20,538 nucleotides of DNA from an uncultured Ilumatobacter sp. (lineage in GTDB: Bacteria > Actinomycetota > Acidimicrobiia > Acidimicrobiales > Ilumatobacteraceae): the NCBI GenBank assembly GCA_938091165.1, contig CALKNK010000022.1, positions 1 through 20,538 of the forward strand. The letters run 5' to 3'. Below are positions 13,451 through 20,538 of the stretch, one piece after another. Position numbers and translations under genes: made by a program. Numbering within the stretch: the first letter of the stretch is position 1; every line of letters begins with the position of its first letter. The notes under the pieces were generated by a model. It made no database searches, was not told where the DNA came from, and saw nothing but the letters and a program-made list of their open reading frames with translations.

Positions 13451-14224
13451 ATGGTTGATGTCGCAACACCGGTCTATGAGGGGCCGTTCGATCTGCTGCT
13501 GCAGCTAATCCTGAAGGAGCAGGTCGACATCTACGAAATCAACCTGTCGACCATCGTCGATGCCTACCTTGTTGAGCTTGAGCGGCTGGCCGAACTTGAT
13601 CTTGACATCGCCACCAGCTTCTTGCTGATTGCGGCGACCCTTGTCGATCTCAAAGCGCGTCGCTTGTTGCCGAATACCGGCGACATCGATCTCGACGACG
13701 AACTTGCCCTGTGGGAAGAGCGCGACATGCTGCTCGCTCGACTTCTCGAAGCAAAGACCTTCAAGGATGTTGCTGGAGTGTTTGGACGGCTCGTCGACGA
13801 AGCGGACAAGACCTTCCCGCGAGTCGTTGGGCCCGATGAACGTTTCAACGCCGTGCTCCCGGACATGCTTGAGGGCACCAGTCTGAAGCGATTCCAGAAC
13901 GCCGCAATCAAGGCCTTGACTCCACGACCCAAGCCAGTGGTCGACCTTTATCACGTCAACCCGATCAAGGTCACAGTCGCCGATGCTGTTGCTGAACTGC
14001 TCGACGAATTACCCCGTGTTGGGAAGATCTCGTTCCGACGTCTTACATCGCAGTTTGCCGATCGGATCGACGTTATTGTGCGATTCCTTGCACTCCTTGA
14101 ACTCTTCAAGCAGGGCGCGCTGGAGCTCGAACAACCCGAACGCTTCGGTGACATCGACATCGTGTGGTCTGTTGACGAGGAATTCGACGCCGATTCCATC
14201 CTGATCGACGCCTACGAAGGCTGA
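13451..14224 (+). CDS. scpA: Segregation and condensation protein A
   Basis: Kleisin subunit that bridges the Smc heads, forming the Smc-ScpA-ScpB condensin used for chromosome compaction and segregation; 257 residues. The N-terminal domain has the hallmark YEGPFDLLLQLI followed by LLIAATLVDLKARRLLP, and the C-terminal winged-helix part includes VIVRFLALLELFKQGALELEQ. The acidic middle (for example DIDLDDELALWEE) is typical. ATG 13451 is the first codon after the divergent promoter and gives the canonical N-terminus. In M. tuberculosis a ParA-like gene precedes scpA; here trpS lies divergently in its place. It is followed after 10 bp by scpB. Confidence 0.95.
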   Translation: MVDVATPVYEGPFDLLLQLILKEQVDIYEINLSTIVDAYLVELERLAELDLDIATSFLLIAATLVDLKARRLLPNTGDIDLDDELALWEERDMLLARLLEAKTFKDVAGVFGRLVDEADKTFPRVVGPDERFNAVLPDMLEGTSLKRFQNAAIKALTPRPKPVVDLYHVNPIKVTVADAVAELLDELPRVGKISFRRLTSQFADRIDVIVRFLALLELFKQGALELEQPERFGDIDIVWSVDEEFDADSILIDAYEG

Positions 14225-14234
14225 CACTACTGAT

Positions 14235-14951
14235 ATGACTGCCTCATCGACTCCAGCCAGCGCAAGTGCGCCCGAACCAGAGCGCGCTTTTGCGCCCATC
14301 GGCGATCAGGTCCGTGCGTTGAAACGGGCAATTGAAGCGATTGTGCTCGTTGCTCATGACCCGGTTCCGGCGGACCTGCTGGCACAACTACTTGAACAGC
14401 CGACAACTTTGATTGACATTTGGTGCGATGAGATCGCCGAGTCCTACGCCGCAGCCGGCCACGGGTTCGAGTTCGTTCGCGTCGCGGGGGGCTTGCGGTA
14501 CCAGACAGCGGCCGACGTGACGCCGTATGTCGAGCGGTTTCTCTTGCATGATCAGCGGGCTCGGCTCTCTGGTGCCGCACTCGAGACGTTGGCGATCGTG
14601 GCGTACAAGCAGCCGATCTCTCGTGCCCAGGTCGGAGCGATTCGCGGGGTCGACCCGGACGGCGTGCTGCGGACCTTGCAGGCTCGCGGCTATATCGACG
14701 AAGTCGCTCGCGATGATGGACCAGGCCAGGCCATTTTGTTCGGCACAACGGCGGTCTTCCTCGAGAAGCTTGGTCTTGAATCACTTGACGACCTACCGGC
14801 CATCGCTGAGTTCATCCCTGGCGCTGACGTCGTCGAGCTCCTCGAACACGGGCTACGGGTTACCCCGGAAATCGATGTGGCGCCGACTGCGGTGCATGCT
14901 GCAGCGCAGAACGAGCCGGGTGTCGATCCTCTTGCCGACGATGTCTCGTGA
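14235..14951 (+). CDS. scpB: Segregation and condensation protein B
   Basis: Winged-helix partner of ScpA in the condensin complex; 238 residues. The core is LKRAIEAIVLVAHDPVPADLLAQLL, then LRYQTAADVTPYVERFLL, and the signature LSGAALETLAIVAYKQPISRAQVGAIRGVDPDGVLRTLQARGYIDEV, followed by FGTTAVFLEKLGLESLDDLP. The first 20 residues are Ala/Ser/Pro-rich and the last 40 acidic and disordered, both outside the conserved core. It starts 10 bp after scpA; its stop overlaps the GTG of the next gene (GTGA). scpA-scpB-rluB is a widely conserved order. Confidence 0.95.
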   Translation: MTASSTPASASAPEPERAFAPIGDQVRALKRAIEAIVLVAHDPVPADLLAQLLEQPTTLIDIWCDEIAESYAAAGHGFEFVRVAGGLRYQTAADVTPYVERFLLHDQRARLSGAALETLAIVAYKQPISRAQVGAIRGVDPDGVLRTLQARGYIDEVARDDGPGQAILFGTTAVFLEKLGLESLDDLPAIAEFIPGADVVELLEHGLRVTPEIDVAPTAVHAAAQNEPGVDPLADDVS

Positions 14952-15763
14952 CTGACGATAACGGTGCGGGGGCCGAGTTCGAACCGCCCCTGTGGGAGCA
15001 ACTAGCAGAACACAGTGCGCAACTTCATCAGGGAGTGCGTCTCCAGAAAGTACTCGCTGCCACTGGATGGGGAAGCCGTCGCGTCTGTGAAGAATTGATC
15101 GCCGAGGGTCGTGTTACGGTCAACGGCGAGGTCGCGATACTCGGGCGGCGCGTCGATGCGGATGTCGACCGAGTTGAGGTTGATGGTGCCCCAATCGGAG
15201 TCCGACCGGGACTGGTGTATTACCTGCTCAATAAGCCTGCGGGAGTGGTCACGACGGCAAAGGACACGCACGGTCGGCCCACAGTGGTGGAACTCGTGCC
15301 GAGCGAGCCGCGCGTCTTCTCCGTTGGACGGCTCGACGCCGAGACAGAGGGTCTGCTGCTGCTGACCAACGACGGCGACTTGGCCAATCGAATCGCTCAC
15401 CCGTCGCACGGTGTCGAGAAGGAATACCTCGCCGAAGTGAGCGGGGGAGCGCTCTCGGCCGGGCAGCTTCGACAACTGCGTGAGGGCATCGAACTTGAGG
15501 ACGGAATCACCGCGGCAGCGAGGGTGTCTCAACCCAACGCTGGTTTGTTGCGGCTGACGATTCACGAAGGTCGCAACCGGCAGGTACGCCGGATGTGCGA
15601 TGCGGTCGGCCATCCGGTGACCCGCCTCGTGCGGACCCGTATCGGTCCGCTGTTCGACCGTTCGTTGGTTCCAGGTGACTGGCGTGAACTAACAGCCGCT
15701 GAGCGTCGTTTGACAATTGAGGCGGTCGCTGAATCAGCCCGCCAGTACAATTTGTCATTGTGA
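14948..15763 (+). CDS. RluB/RsuA family rRNA pseudouridine synthase
   Basis: Isomerises a specific uridine in rRNA to pseudouridine; by gene order it is most likely the RluB type acting on 23S rRNA. 271 residues: a short acidic leader (1-29), an S4 RNA-binding domain (about 31-78, VRLQKVLAATGWGSRRVCEELI), then the catalytic domain with YYLLNKPAGVVTT and the motif II GRLDAETEGLLLLTNDG containing catalytic D130. HEGRNRQVRRMCDAVGHPVTRLVRTRIGP is the family's C-terminal signature. GTG 14948 overlaps the scpB stop and its own stop overlaps tyrA's GTG. RsuA (16S-specific) cannot be ruled out from sequence alone. Confidence 0.93.
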   Translation: MTDDNGAGAEFEPPLWEQLAEHSAQLHQGVRLQKVLAATGWGSRRVCEELIAEGRVTVNGEVAILGRRVDADVDRVEVDGAPIGVRPGLVYYLLNKPAGVVTTAKDTHGRPTVVELVPSEPRVFSVGRLDAETEGLLLLTNDGDLANRIAHPSHGVEKEYLAEVSGGALSAGQLRQLREGIELEDGITAAARVSQPNAGLLRLTIHEGRNRQVRRMCDAVGHPVTRLVRTRIGPLFDRSLVPGDWRELTAAERRLTIEAVAESARQYNLSL

Positions 15764-16839
15764 CCGATATGTCGAGTGCCCCTCAGCGGCGAGCCAACGT
15801 TATTGGCCTCGGCCTGATCGGTGGGTCGATCGCACTGGCGCTGCAGGAGCGGGGGTGGACCGTGTCAGGCGATGACGCCCGCCAGCCAACGCTTCGTGCC
15901 GCGATCGAACGGGGAGTCATCGATGCAACGGGTCTGGATCCGCAGGCCGAGATCACATTCGTTGCGGTACCGGTGCTTGCCGTCAGTGATCAGGTCGACC
16001 GGGCGCTCGCTGCGACAACGGGTTTGGTGACCGACGTCGGCAGTGTCAAGGGCCCGGTGTGTCGGGCGCACGACGACCGTCGCTTCGTCGGCGGGCACCC
16101 GATGGCCGGGAGCGAGTTCGATGGCCTCGACGGCGCTCAGGCAGATCTTTTTAACAGCGCAGTCTGGGTACTTACGCCGCTCGCAACCAGTGATGATGCA
16201 ACGTTCGCCGAGATCAACAGCATCATCGCATCACTTGGTGCCGATGTCGTTGCGCTCAGTCCTGAACGTCACGACCAACTCGTCGCCGTCGTGAGCCATG
16301 TGCCGCACCTCACGGCTGCGACGCTGATGGGGATGGCAAGTGAACGGGCTGAGGAGCACGCCGCGCTCCTCCGGCTTGCCGCTGGGGGCTTTCGCGACAT
16401 GACACGTGTCGCAAGCGGTCAACCAGATATTTGGATCGATATCTGTTCGGAGAACAAGGTTGCGATCATGAGCGCACTCGACGGTCTCATTGCCGGTTTG
16501 AGTGAGATACGTGATGTCGTTGCGGTGGATGATCACGACGTGCTGCGCTCACGGTTGCAAGAAGCACGTGACGCTCGAACAAATCTTCCGTCGCGTGTCG
16601 TCCGTCCGGAGGACCTCGCCGAGGTTCGCATCCCCATCCCTGACCGCGCTGGCGCCGCTGCAGAGGTGTTCACTCTGGCTGCCGAGCTGGGCGTCAACAT
16701 CGCCAACTTTGAAGTGGTTCACTTGGCTGAGAGCAACCGAGGTGTCGCCGTCGTCTTGATTGACGAGACCACGTCTGAAGTGTTCCGAGGCGGCCTCATC
16801 GCTCGAGGGTTCCGGCCGTCCGTACAAGCGCTCTCATGA
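15760..16839 (+). CDS. tyrA: Prephenate dehydrogenase with C-terminal ACT-like domain
   Basis: NAD-dependent oxidative decarboxylation of prephenate (or arogenate) in tyrosine synthesis; 359 residues. The Rossmann motif is GLGLIGGS (16-23), with acidic D38/D39 at the end of strand 2 favouring NAD. The catalytic-region segments GGHPMAGSEFDGLDGA (111-126) and SHVPHLTAATL are present. Residues about 288-355 (VRIPIPDRAGAAAEVFTLAAELGVNIANFEV) form an ACT domain that may bind tyrosine for feedback control; that role is inferred. No chorismate mutase domain is fused. GTG 15760 overlaps the rluB stop; an ATG three codons later is a minor alternative. The stop overlaps aroA by ATGA. Confidence 0.94.
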   Translation: MTDMSSAPQRRANVIGLGLIGGSIALALQERGWTVSGDDARQPTLRAAIERGVIDATGLDPQAEITFVAVPVLAVSDQVDRALAATTGLVTDVGSVKGPVCRAHDDRRFVGGHPMAGSEFDGLDGAQADLFNSAVWVLTPLATSDDATFAEINSIIASLGADVVALSPERHDQLVAVVSHVPHLTAATLMGMASERAEEHAALLRLAAGGFRDMTRVASGQPDIWIDICSENKVAIMSALDGLIAGLSEIRDVVAVDDHDVLRSRLQEARDARTNLPSRVVRPEDLAEVRIPIPDRAGAAAEVFTLAAELGVNIANFEVVHLAESNRGVAVVLIDETTSEVFRGGLIARGFRPSVQALS

Positions 16840-18137
16840 GTGAGTCTCATCGCGTTCGCCGAGCTGACGGGCCGGTGATCGCCGACGTGGCCGTGCCGCC
16901 GTCGAAGAGCATTGCCAATCGGGCATTGATTTGTGCAGCACTTGCCGACGGTGAGAGCGAGATCACCGGCGTGGCGCCAGGCGACGACACCGCGGCAATG
17001 CTCGACTGCCTCGATCGGCTCGGGATTCCGGTCGCCGTCTCGAAGCGAGATGGAAACTTGGTTGGTGCCGTGATGGGTAGCGCAGGCAACCTTTCAGCTG
17101 GTCCCATAACTCTGCCGACCCGGCTGGCCGGTACGACGTCACGGTTTATCACCGCCTTGGCTGCAATCGGGCCTGGGCCGTACCTCGTCGACGGGGACCC
17201 GCCGCTGCGGAGCCGGCCGATGGAGCCGCTTCACAACTCGTTGATGGCCCTGGGCGCGACGCTGGTCCCGGGTGACCTGCCCGGTCACCTGCCGGTCACG
17301 GTGAGTGGACCGTTGCGTGGCGCCGACGCAGTGGTCATGCCAGGCAATGTGTCGAGCCAGTACGTGTCGGCCTTGATGCTGGTAGCGCCATACATTCGCC
17401 GCGGACTACGGCTCGGACTCTCGACTCCGTTGGTGTCGCGTCCTTACGTGGAGATCACACGCGCCGTGATGACAGTCTTCGGTGCCGGCAACGTCGAGTT
17501 TAGCGACCGTCGCGTCCATGTCGGCGAGGGTGGCTATTTCGGAGCGGCTTATCGAGTCGAACCGGATGCATCATCTGCGAGCTACCCGCTCGCTGCTGCG
17601 GCTATGGCTGGCGGAGCGGTCTGCGTACGCGGTTTGGGCGCCAATGCGTTGCAAGGCGATGCTCGTTTCGTTGATGTCCTGGTTGAAATGGGCTGTACCG
17701 CAACGGTGAGTGCCGATGACACGGTCATCATGCGCCGGCGCGATACGCCCCTGCGCGGCATCGAAATTGACATGTCCGACATCTCAGACCTAGTCCCAAC
17801 GATGGCCGTGATCGCAACACAAGCCGTCACGCCGACGCGAATCACGGGGGTGGGCTTCATCCGCAAGAAGGAGAGCGATCGTCTTGGCGACCTCGCAGAC
17901 GAACTCGCCAAGACGGGCGCAGACATCACCGTTGAGGCCGATGGCCTCTTGATCACGCCGACCGACCTCTTGCATGGTGCAGCGCTCGACACGCATCACG
18001 ATCACCGACTGGGTATGGCCTTTGGCATCCTCGGACTGGTTGTCGACGACATCGTGGTCAATGACCCGGGAGTCGTGTCAAAAAGTTGGCCTGCGTTTTG
18101 GGATGCGCTTGACGTAATTCCCGCCCGCCGACAGTGA
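16836..18137 (+). CDS. aroA: 3-phosphoshikimate 1-carboxyvinyltransferase (EPSP synthase)
   Basis: Joins shikimate 3-phosphate and phosphoenolpyruvate in the sixth step of the shikimate pathway; 433 residues, normal length. Active-site motifs are PPSKSIANRAL (21-31, K24/R29), LAGTTSRF (97-104), SSQYVSAL (173-180), DISDLVPTMAV (315-325), RKKESDRL (343-350) and HHDHRLGMAF (387-396). The residue equivalent to E. coli Pro101 in the glyphosate-contact helix is Phe104, as in some other actinobacteria. It lies between tyrA (ATGA overlap) and a HAD-IB gene (GTGA overlap), so the aromatic pair forms part of the scp transcription unit. cmk, a frequent neighbour of aroA or rluB, is absent here. Confidence 0.96.
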   Translation: MSESHRVRRADGPVIADVAVPPSKSIANRALICAALADGESEITGVAPGDDTAAMLDCLDRLGIPVAVSKRDGNLVGAVMGSAGNLSAGPITLPTRLAGTTSRFITALAAIGPGPYLVDGDPPLRSRPMEPLHNSLMALGATLVPGDLPGHLPVTVSGPLRGADAVVMPGNVSSQYVSALMLVAPYIRRGLRLGLSTPLVSRPYVEITRAVMTVFGAGNVEFSDRRVHVGEGGYFGAAYRVEPDASSASYPLAAAAMAGGAVCVRGLGANALQGDARFVDVLVEMGCTATVSADDTVIMRRRDTPLRGIEIDMSDISDLVPTMAVIATQAVTPTRITGVGFIRKKESDRLGDLADELAKTGADITVEADGLLITPTDLLHGAALDTHHDHRLGMAFGILGLVVDDIVVNDPGVVSKSWPAFWDALDVIPARRQ

Positions 18138-18787
18138 GCAGCGATCGGCCCCACATCGCGGCTTTCGATGTCGACGGCACGCTGACCACACGTGACTGTG
18201 TCGTCCCGTTTCTCCGACGCGTCGCTGGCACTCGGCACCTCGCCCAACAACTCGGGACCGATGCCCGCCAGACCGTGTCAACGCTCATCCGTCGGGATCG
18301 GAACGAACTCAAGGCTCGCGCTGCGCAGGCGGCCTTCGCCGACCGACCCGTTCAAGAAGTTGGGCGTCACGCCATGGACTTTGCGAGGGCAGTGCATACG
18401 TCGCAGCTTCGGGCGGACACCCTGGAAATGTTGCGCAGCCACCGGGCGGCAGGCGACACGATCGTCCTCGTCTCTGCGTCATTCGAGGTCTACCTTCGTC
18501 CGCTCGGCGACCTGCTCCAGGTAGACGACGTACTGGCCACGCGCCTTGTTATCGGCGCCGACCAGCGCTTCACCGGGGATTTGGACGGCCCGAATTGCCG
18601 CGGTCCGGAAAAGGTACGTCGTCTGTATGCCTGGCTCCATGAGCGCCATGCTGAACTCGGCGGCCGTACCGGCGTCCACGTCACGGCGTACGGGGATTCG
18701 ACTGGGGATCGTGAACTGCTTCTCGACGCCGACGTACCCATGTTCGTCGGTCAGCACCGTCCTCGCTGGCTGCCGATCAGCTATTGA
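18134..18787 (+). CDS. HAD-IB family phosphatase (SerB/PgpC-like)
   Basis: A 217-residue haloacid dehalogenase phosphatase of subfamily IB. Motif I is FDVDGTLT (D12, D14), motif II LVSAS (S114), the motif III lysine K160 is in GPEKVRRL, and motif IV is AYGDSTGDREL (D188, D192). The helical cap lies at about 20-90. The family includes phosphoserine phosphatase, phosphatidylglycerophosphatase C and CicA-like enzymes, and substrate cannot be fixed from motifs. Downstream is a UbiA enzyme whose product in the mycobacterial pathway (decaprenyl-phospho-5-phosphoribose) needs dephosphorylation, so a role there is an attractive guess. Phosphoserine or phosphatidylglycerophosphate are alternatives. 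GTG 18134 overlaps the aroA stop. The C-terminus ends in an Arg/Trp-rich RPRWLPISY, as often in this family. Confidence 0.88.
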   Translation: MSSDRPHIAAFDVDGTLTTRDCVVPFLRRVAGTRHLAQQLGTDARQTVSTLIRRDRNELKARAAQAAFADRPVQEVGRHAMDFARAVHTSQLRADTLEMLRSHRAAGDTIVLVSASFEVYLRPLGDLLQVDDVLATRLVIGADQRFTGDLDGPNCRGPEKVRRLYAWLHERHAELGGRTGVHVTAYGDSTGDRELLLDADVPMFVGQHRPRWLPISY

Positions 18788-18814
18788 CGACTGCCCTGGG
18801 CCTTGAGCATTTAA

Positions 18815-18828
18815 TCAACATCTGTTGA
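18815..18828. repeat. Short palindrome upstream of the UbiA gene
   Basis: TCAACA-TC-TGTTGA is a perfect 6-bp dyad with a 2-bp centre, in the 107-bp gap between the HAD-IB and UbiA genes. Its 3' half overlaps a -35-like TTGACG (18825-18830). It may be an operator half-site pair; chance is possible at this length. Confidence 0.35.
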
Positions 18829-18881
18829 CGTAACGCTGCTGGCTTCAGTCATGAAGAGAGCGCAGTGGAGCTCTGGTGGGC

Positions 18882-18887
18882 TACGGT
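18882..18887 (+). promoter_or_regulatory. -10 element (TACGGT) for a leaderless UbiA transcript
   Basis: TACGGT fits TAnnnT and ends 7 nt before the GTG at 18895, with no Shine-Dalgarno motif between them. It suggests that the UbiA gene and the methyltransferase form their own transcription unit, separate from the scp/aro genes. Confidence 0.45.
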
Positions 18888-18894
18888 CTGAGCA

Positions 18895-19776
18895 GTGATA
18901 TCCGGCCTCATTCGCACTGCTCGCCCTAAGCAGTGGCTTAAGAATTTGTTGGTTTTTGCGGCGCCTGCTGCCGCAGGAGTCCTCAATCAAGGTCGGGAGC
19001 TATTGCTCGCCAGCGTGGTGTTCATCGCTTTCTGCTTCGCCGCAGCAGCCACCTACTTTTGGAACGACCTGTTCGACATCGAGGCTGACCGAAAGCATCC
19101 GAACAAATGTCTGCGCCCCCTAGCTGCCGGAGAGGTCTCGATCAGCGCAGTACGAGTGGTGGGTATTCTCGCCCCCCTCGCAGCGCTCGGCCTTGCCGCC
19201 TTAACCGGACGGTGGCAAACCGTTGCCGTGGTCGCTGCCTACCTCGCGATCAACTTGGCGTACAACCTCAAGTTAAAGCGCATTCCGGTGATCGACATGG
19301 TCGTCGTTGCCACCGGATTTGTGCTGCGCGCCGCGGCAGGCGCCGTTGCCGTCGACGTGCCGATGTCGCGATGGTTCGTGCTGTTCATCACATTCGGCTC
19401 GCTCTTCATTGTCGCTGGCAAGCGATTCGCCGAGCTGAACCTGCTGGGACCCGCAGCCGGCACCCGTGTCACGCTGAAGATGTACACCCCCGGATACCTG
19501 CGAACTGTCGTGTCGATCAGTTGCGGGGCGGCGCTGCTCAGCTACTGCGTTTGGGCTTTTGAGACCAGCTCCGAGTCCGACATAGACGGAGCATTCGACT
19601 TTCCGTTCTACGAAATCTCGATCGTACCCATGCTCGCGGCGCTCTTGCGGTATCTCCTCGTGCTCGAACAGGGCGGCGGCGAAGCGCCCGAGGAAGTGTT
19701 TGCCAAGGACCGCGTGCTGCAGATTCTCGGTCTGACCTGGATCGTCATCTATTGCATCGCCGTCTACGCTTGCTAA
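18895..19776 (+). CDS. Decaprenyl-phosphate phosphoribosyltransferase-like UbiA prenyltransferase
   Basis: A 293-residue integral membrane protein of the UbiA superfamily, about nine hydrophobic helices. It closely resembles M. tuberculosis Rv3806c (DPPR synthase), which transfers 5-phosphoribose from PRPP to decaprenyl phosphate, the first step to decaprenyl-phospho-arabinose. Shared features by eye are the N-terminal ARPKQWLKNLLVFAAP, the first metal motif NDLFDIEAD (57-65) followed by RKHPNKCLRPLAAG, the AYNLKLKRIPVIDM region, VLRAAAGAVA, SRWFVLFITFGSLFIVAGKRFAEL, YTPGYLR, and the tail DRVLQILGLTWI. The size is as expected. GTG 18895 precedes MISGLIRTARPKQW, the usual N-terminus. It is followed after 4 bp by a methyltransferase gene. 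It indicates lipid-linked ribose or arabinose for an envelope polymer. Quinone synthesis is a less likely alternative because the substrate-region motifs are of the DPPR type. Confidence 0.9.
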   Translation: MISGLIRTARPKQWLKNLLVFAAPAAAGVLNQGRELLLASVVFIAFCFAAAATYFWNDLFDIEADRKHPNKCLRPLAAGEVSISAVRVVGILAPLAALGLAALTGRWQTVAVVAAYLAINLAYNLKLKRIPVIDMVVVATGFVLRAAAGAVAVDVPMSRWFVLFITFGSLFIVAGKRFAELNLLGPAAGTRVTLKMYTPGYLRTVVSISCGAALLSYCVWAFETSSESDIDGAFDFPFYEISIVPMLAALLRYLLVLEQGGGEAPEEVFAKDRVLQILGLTWIVIYCIAVYAC

Positions 19777-19780
19777 CCCC

Positions 19781-20538
19781 ATGAAGAACGCCCCCGCTAC
19801 GCCGCCGTTTGATCAGCCCGGACTTGATGCGGTAATGGCCCAGGTCACCAACGTCCAAGGGTGGATGACCTTCGGCCAAGCTTCGACGCTCTACGACAGC
19901 GCGGCGCATTGCCCCAACAACAGTCAGATCGTGGAGATCGGATCGTTCCAAGGGCGCTCGACCATCGTGCTGGCCTCGGCGGCCGATCGATCAGTCCAAG
20001 TGATCGCAATCGACCCACACGCCGGCACCGACCGCGGACCACAAGAACTCGACGGTTACGCAGACGAAGCGGACAGCGATCATTCGATCTTCAACAAGAA
20101 CCTCGCTGATGCTGGCGTCGCAGACCGGGTACGGCACCTCCGGATGTTCTCCGACGATGCGCACACTGAGGTCGCCGGGGAAATCGGCGTGTTGTACATT
20201 GACGGCGCGCACCGCTACGCACCGGCACGAGCCGACATAGCGTCCTGGGGTGCACGGGTTGAGGACGGTGGCACTCTGCTGATCCATGATTCTTTTTCAT
20301 CAATCGGCGTCACTCTCGCAATTCTTCGCGAATTGTTACTCGGTTCGAAGTTCCGGTACGTCGGTCGGTCACGGTCGATGACGATCTACCGGGCTGACCT
20401 CGCAAGCGGACTGCTAGACCGAGTCAAGAACGCCGCGCAGCAGCTTGCACAGCTGCCGTGGTTCCTGAAAAACGTTACGCTCAAGTTGTTCCTGTCGGCA
20501 GGCCTAGGAAAAATCACGTCCAAATTTGGACGTACCGC
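19781..20538 (+). CDS. Class I SAM-dependent methyltransferase (partial, runs off the right edge)
   Basis: At least 252 residues are visible, with no stop before the window end. The Rossmann core is clear: motif I QIVEIGSFQGRSTIVLA (49-65), the acidic end of strand 2 VIAIDPHAG (74-82), motif III-like RVRHLRMFSDDA, then LYIDGAHRYAPARADIASW (138-156), and GGTLLIHDSFSS. The DGAHRY and HDSF segments resemble the Methyltransf_24 / O-methyltransferase group, in which Asp and His residues may hold a metal. The acceptor is unknown. It starts 4 bp after the UbiA gene and is probably co-transcribed, which suggests modification of an envelope polysaccharide, glycolipid or polyprenyl-linked sugar. The visible C-terminal extension (from about 205) has an amphipathic segment, RVKNAAQQLAQLPWFLKNVTLKLFL, that could touch the membrane. 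Confidence 0.88.
   Translation, partial: MKNAPATPPFDQPGLDAVMAQVTNVQGWMTFGQASTLYDSAAHCPNNSQIVEIGSFQGRSTIVLASAADRSVQVIAIDPHAGTDRGPQELDGYADEADSDHSIFNKNLADAGVADRVRHLRMFSDDAHTEVAGEIGVLYIDGAHRYAPARADIASWGARVEDGGTLLIHDSFSSIGVTLAILRELLLGSKFRYVGRSRSMTIYRADLASGLLDRVKNAAQQLAQLPWFLKNVTLKLFLSAGLGKITSKFGRT

Noticed and set aside
14227..14784. 185-residue Arg-rich minus-strand frame inside scpB
   Set aside because: Arg/Pro/Thr-rich antisense shadow of a well-supported scpB gene.

Overview
The window is about 20.5 kb of moderately GC-rich (not extreme), gene-dense bacterial chromosome. It most resembles Actinomycetota. The gene string HAD-IIA phosphatase, tlyA, nadK, recN, pyrG, ADP-ribose Nudix, xerD, then scpA, scpB, rluB, matches (from memory) the Rv1692-Rv1711 region of Mycobacterium tuberculosis. 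The differences from Mycobacterium, and the tyrA-aroA pair after rluB, suggest a deep-branching actinobacterium such as Acidimicrobiia; this is an inference. No rRNA, tRNA, CRISPR array, IS element or prophage gene was seen.

Layout. (1) 1-2476, minus strand: a flavin disulfide oxidoreductase cut by the left edge, a 336-bp gap without a convincing gene, and a DUF1015 protein. (2) 2540-11079, plus strand: HAD-IIA phosphatase, a phasin-like protein with a histone-H1-like Lys/Ala/Pro tail, tlyA, nadK, a 237-bp regulatory-looking gap, recN, pyrG, Nudix, xerD and a small HD-domain protein. Several junctions overlap by 1-4 bp. (3) 11046-13399, minus strand: trpS followed by a MATE transporter whose 3' end overlaps the HD gene by 34 bp. 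(4) 13451-18787, plus strand: scpA, scpB, rluB, tyrA, aroA and a HAD-IB phosphatase. The last five are joined by stop/start overlaps or a 10-bp gap. (5) 18895-20538, plus strand: a UbiA enzyme very like decaprenyl-phosphate phosphoribosyltransferase and a class I methyltransferase cut by the right edge.

Themes. Chromosome maintenance (recN, xerD, scpAB) is interleaved with nucleotide and cofactor metabolism (nadK, pyrG, Nudix), RNA modification and translation (tlyA, rluB, trpS), aromatic amino acid synthesis (tyrA, aroA), and lipid-linked pentose synthesis for the envelope (ubiA, perhaps with the HAD-IB enzyme before it).

Most of the window is conserved housekeeping DNA, and I do not see a clear new defence or mobile system. 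The more unusual signals are: a repeated promoter layout in which a -10-like hexamer lies 6-8 nt before the start codon (leaderless-type transcripts) for at least five genes; a near-perfect mirrored 11-bp repeat in the 51-bp trpS/scpA divergent region; a hairpin covering the pyrG ribosome-binding site; a possible LexA-type site and a long inverted repeat before recN; the repeat-expanded basic tail of the phasin-like protein; and the HAD-IB/UbiA/methyltransferase neighbourhood, where cmk would be expected.
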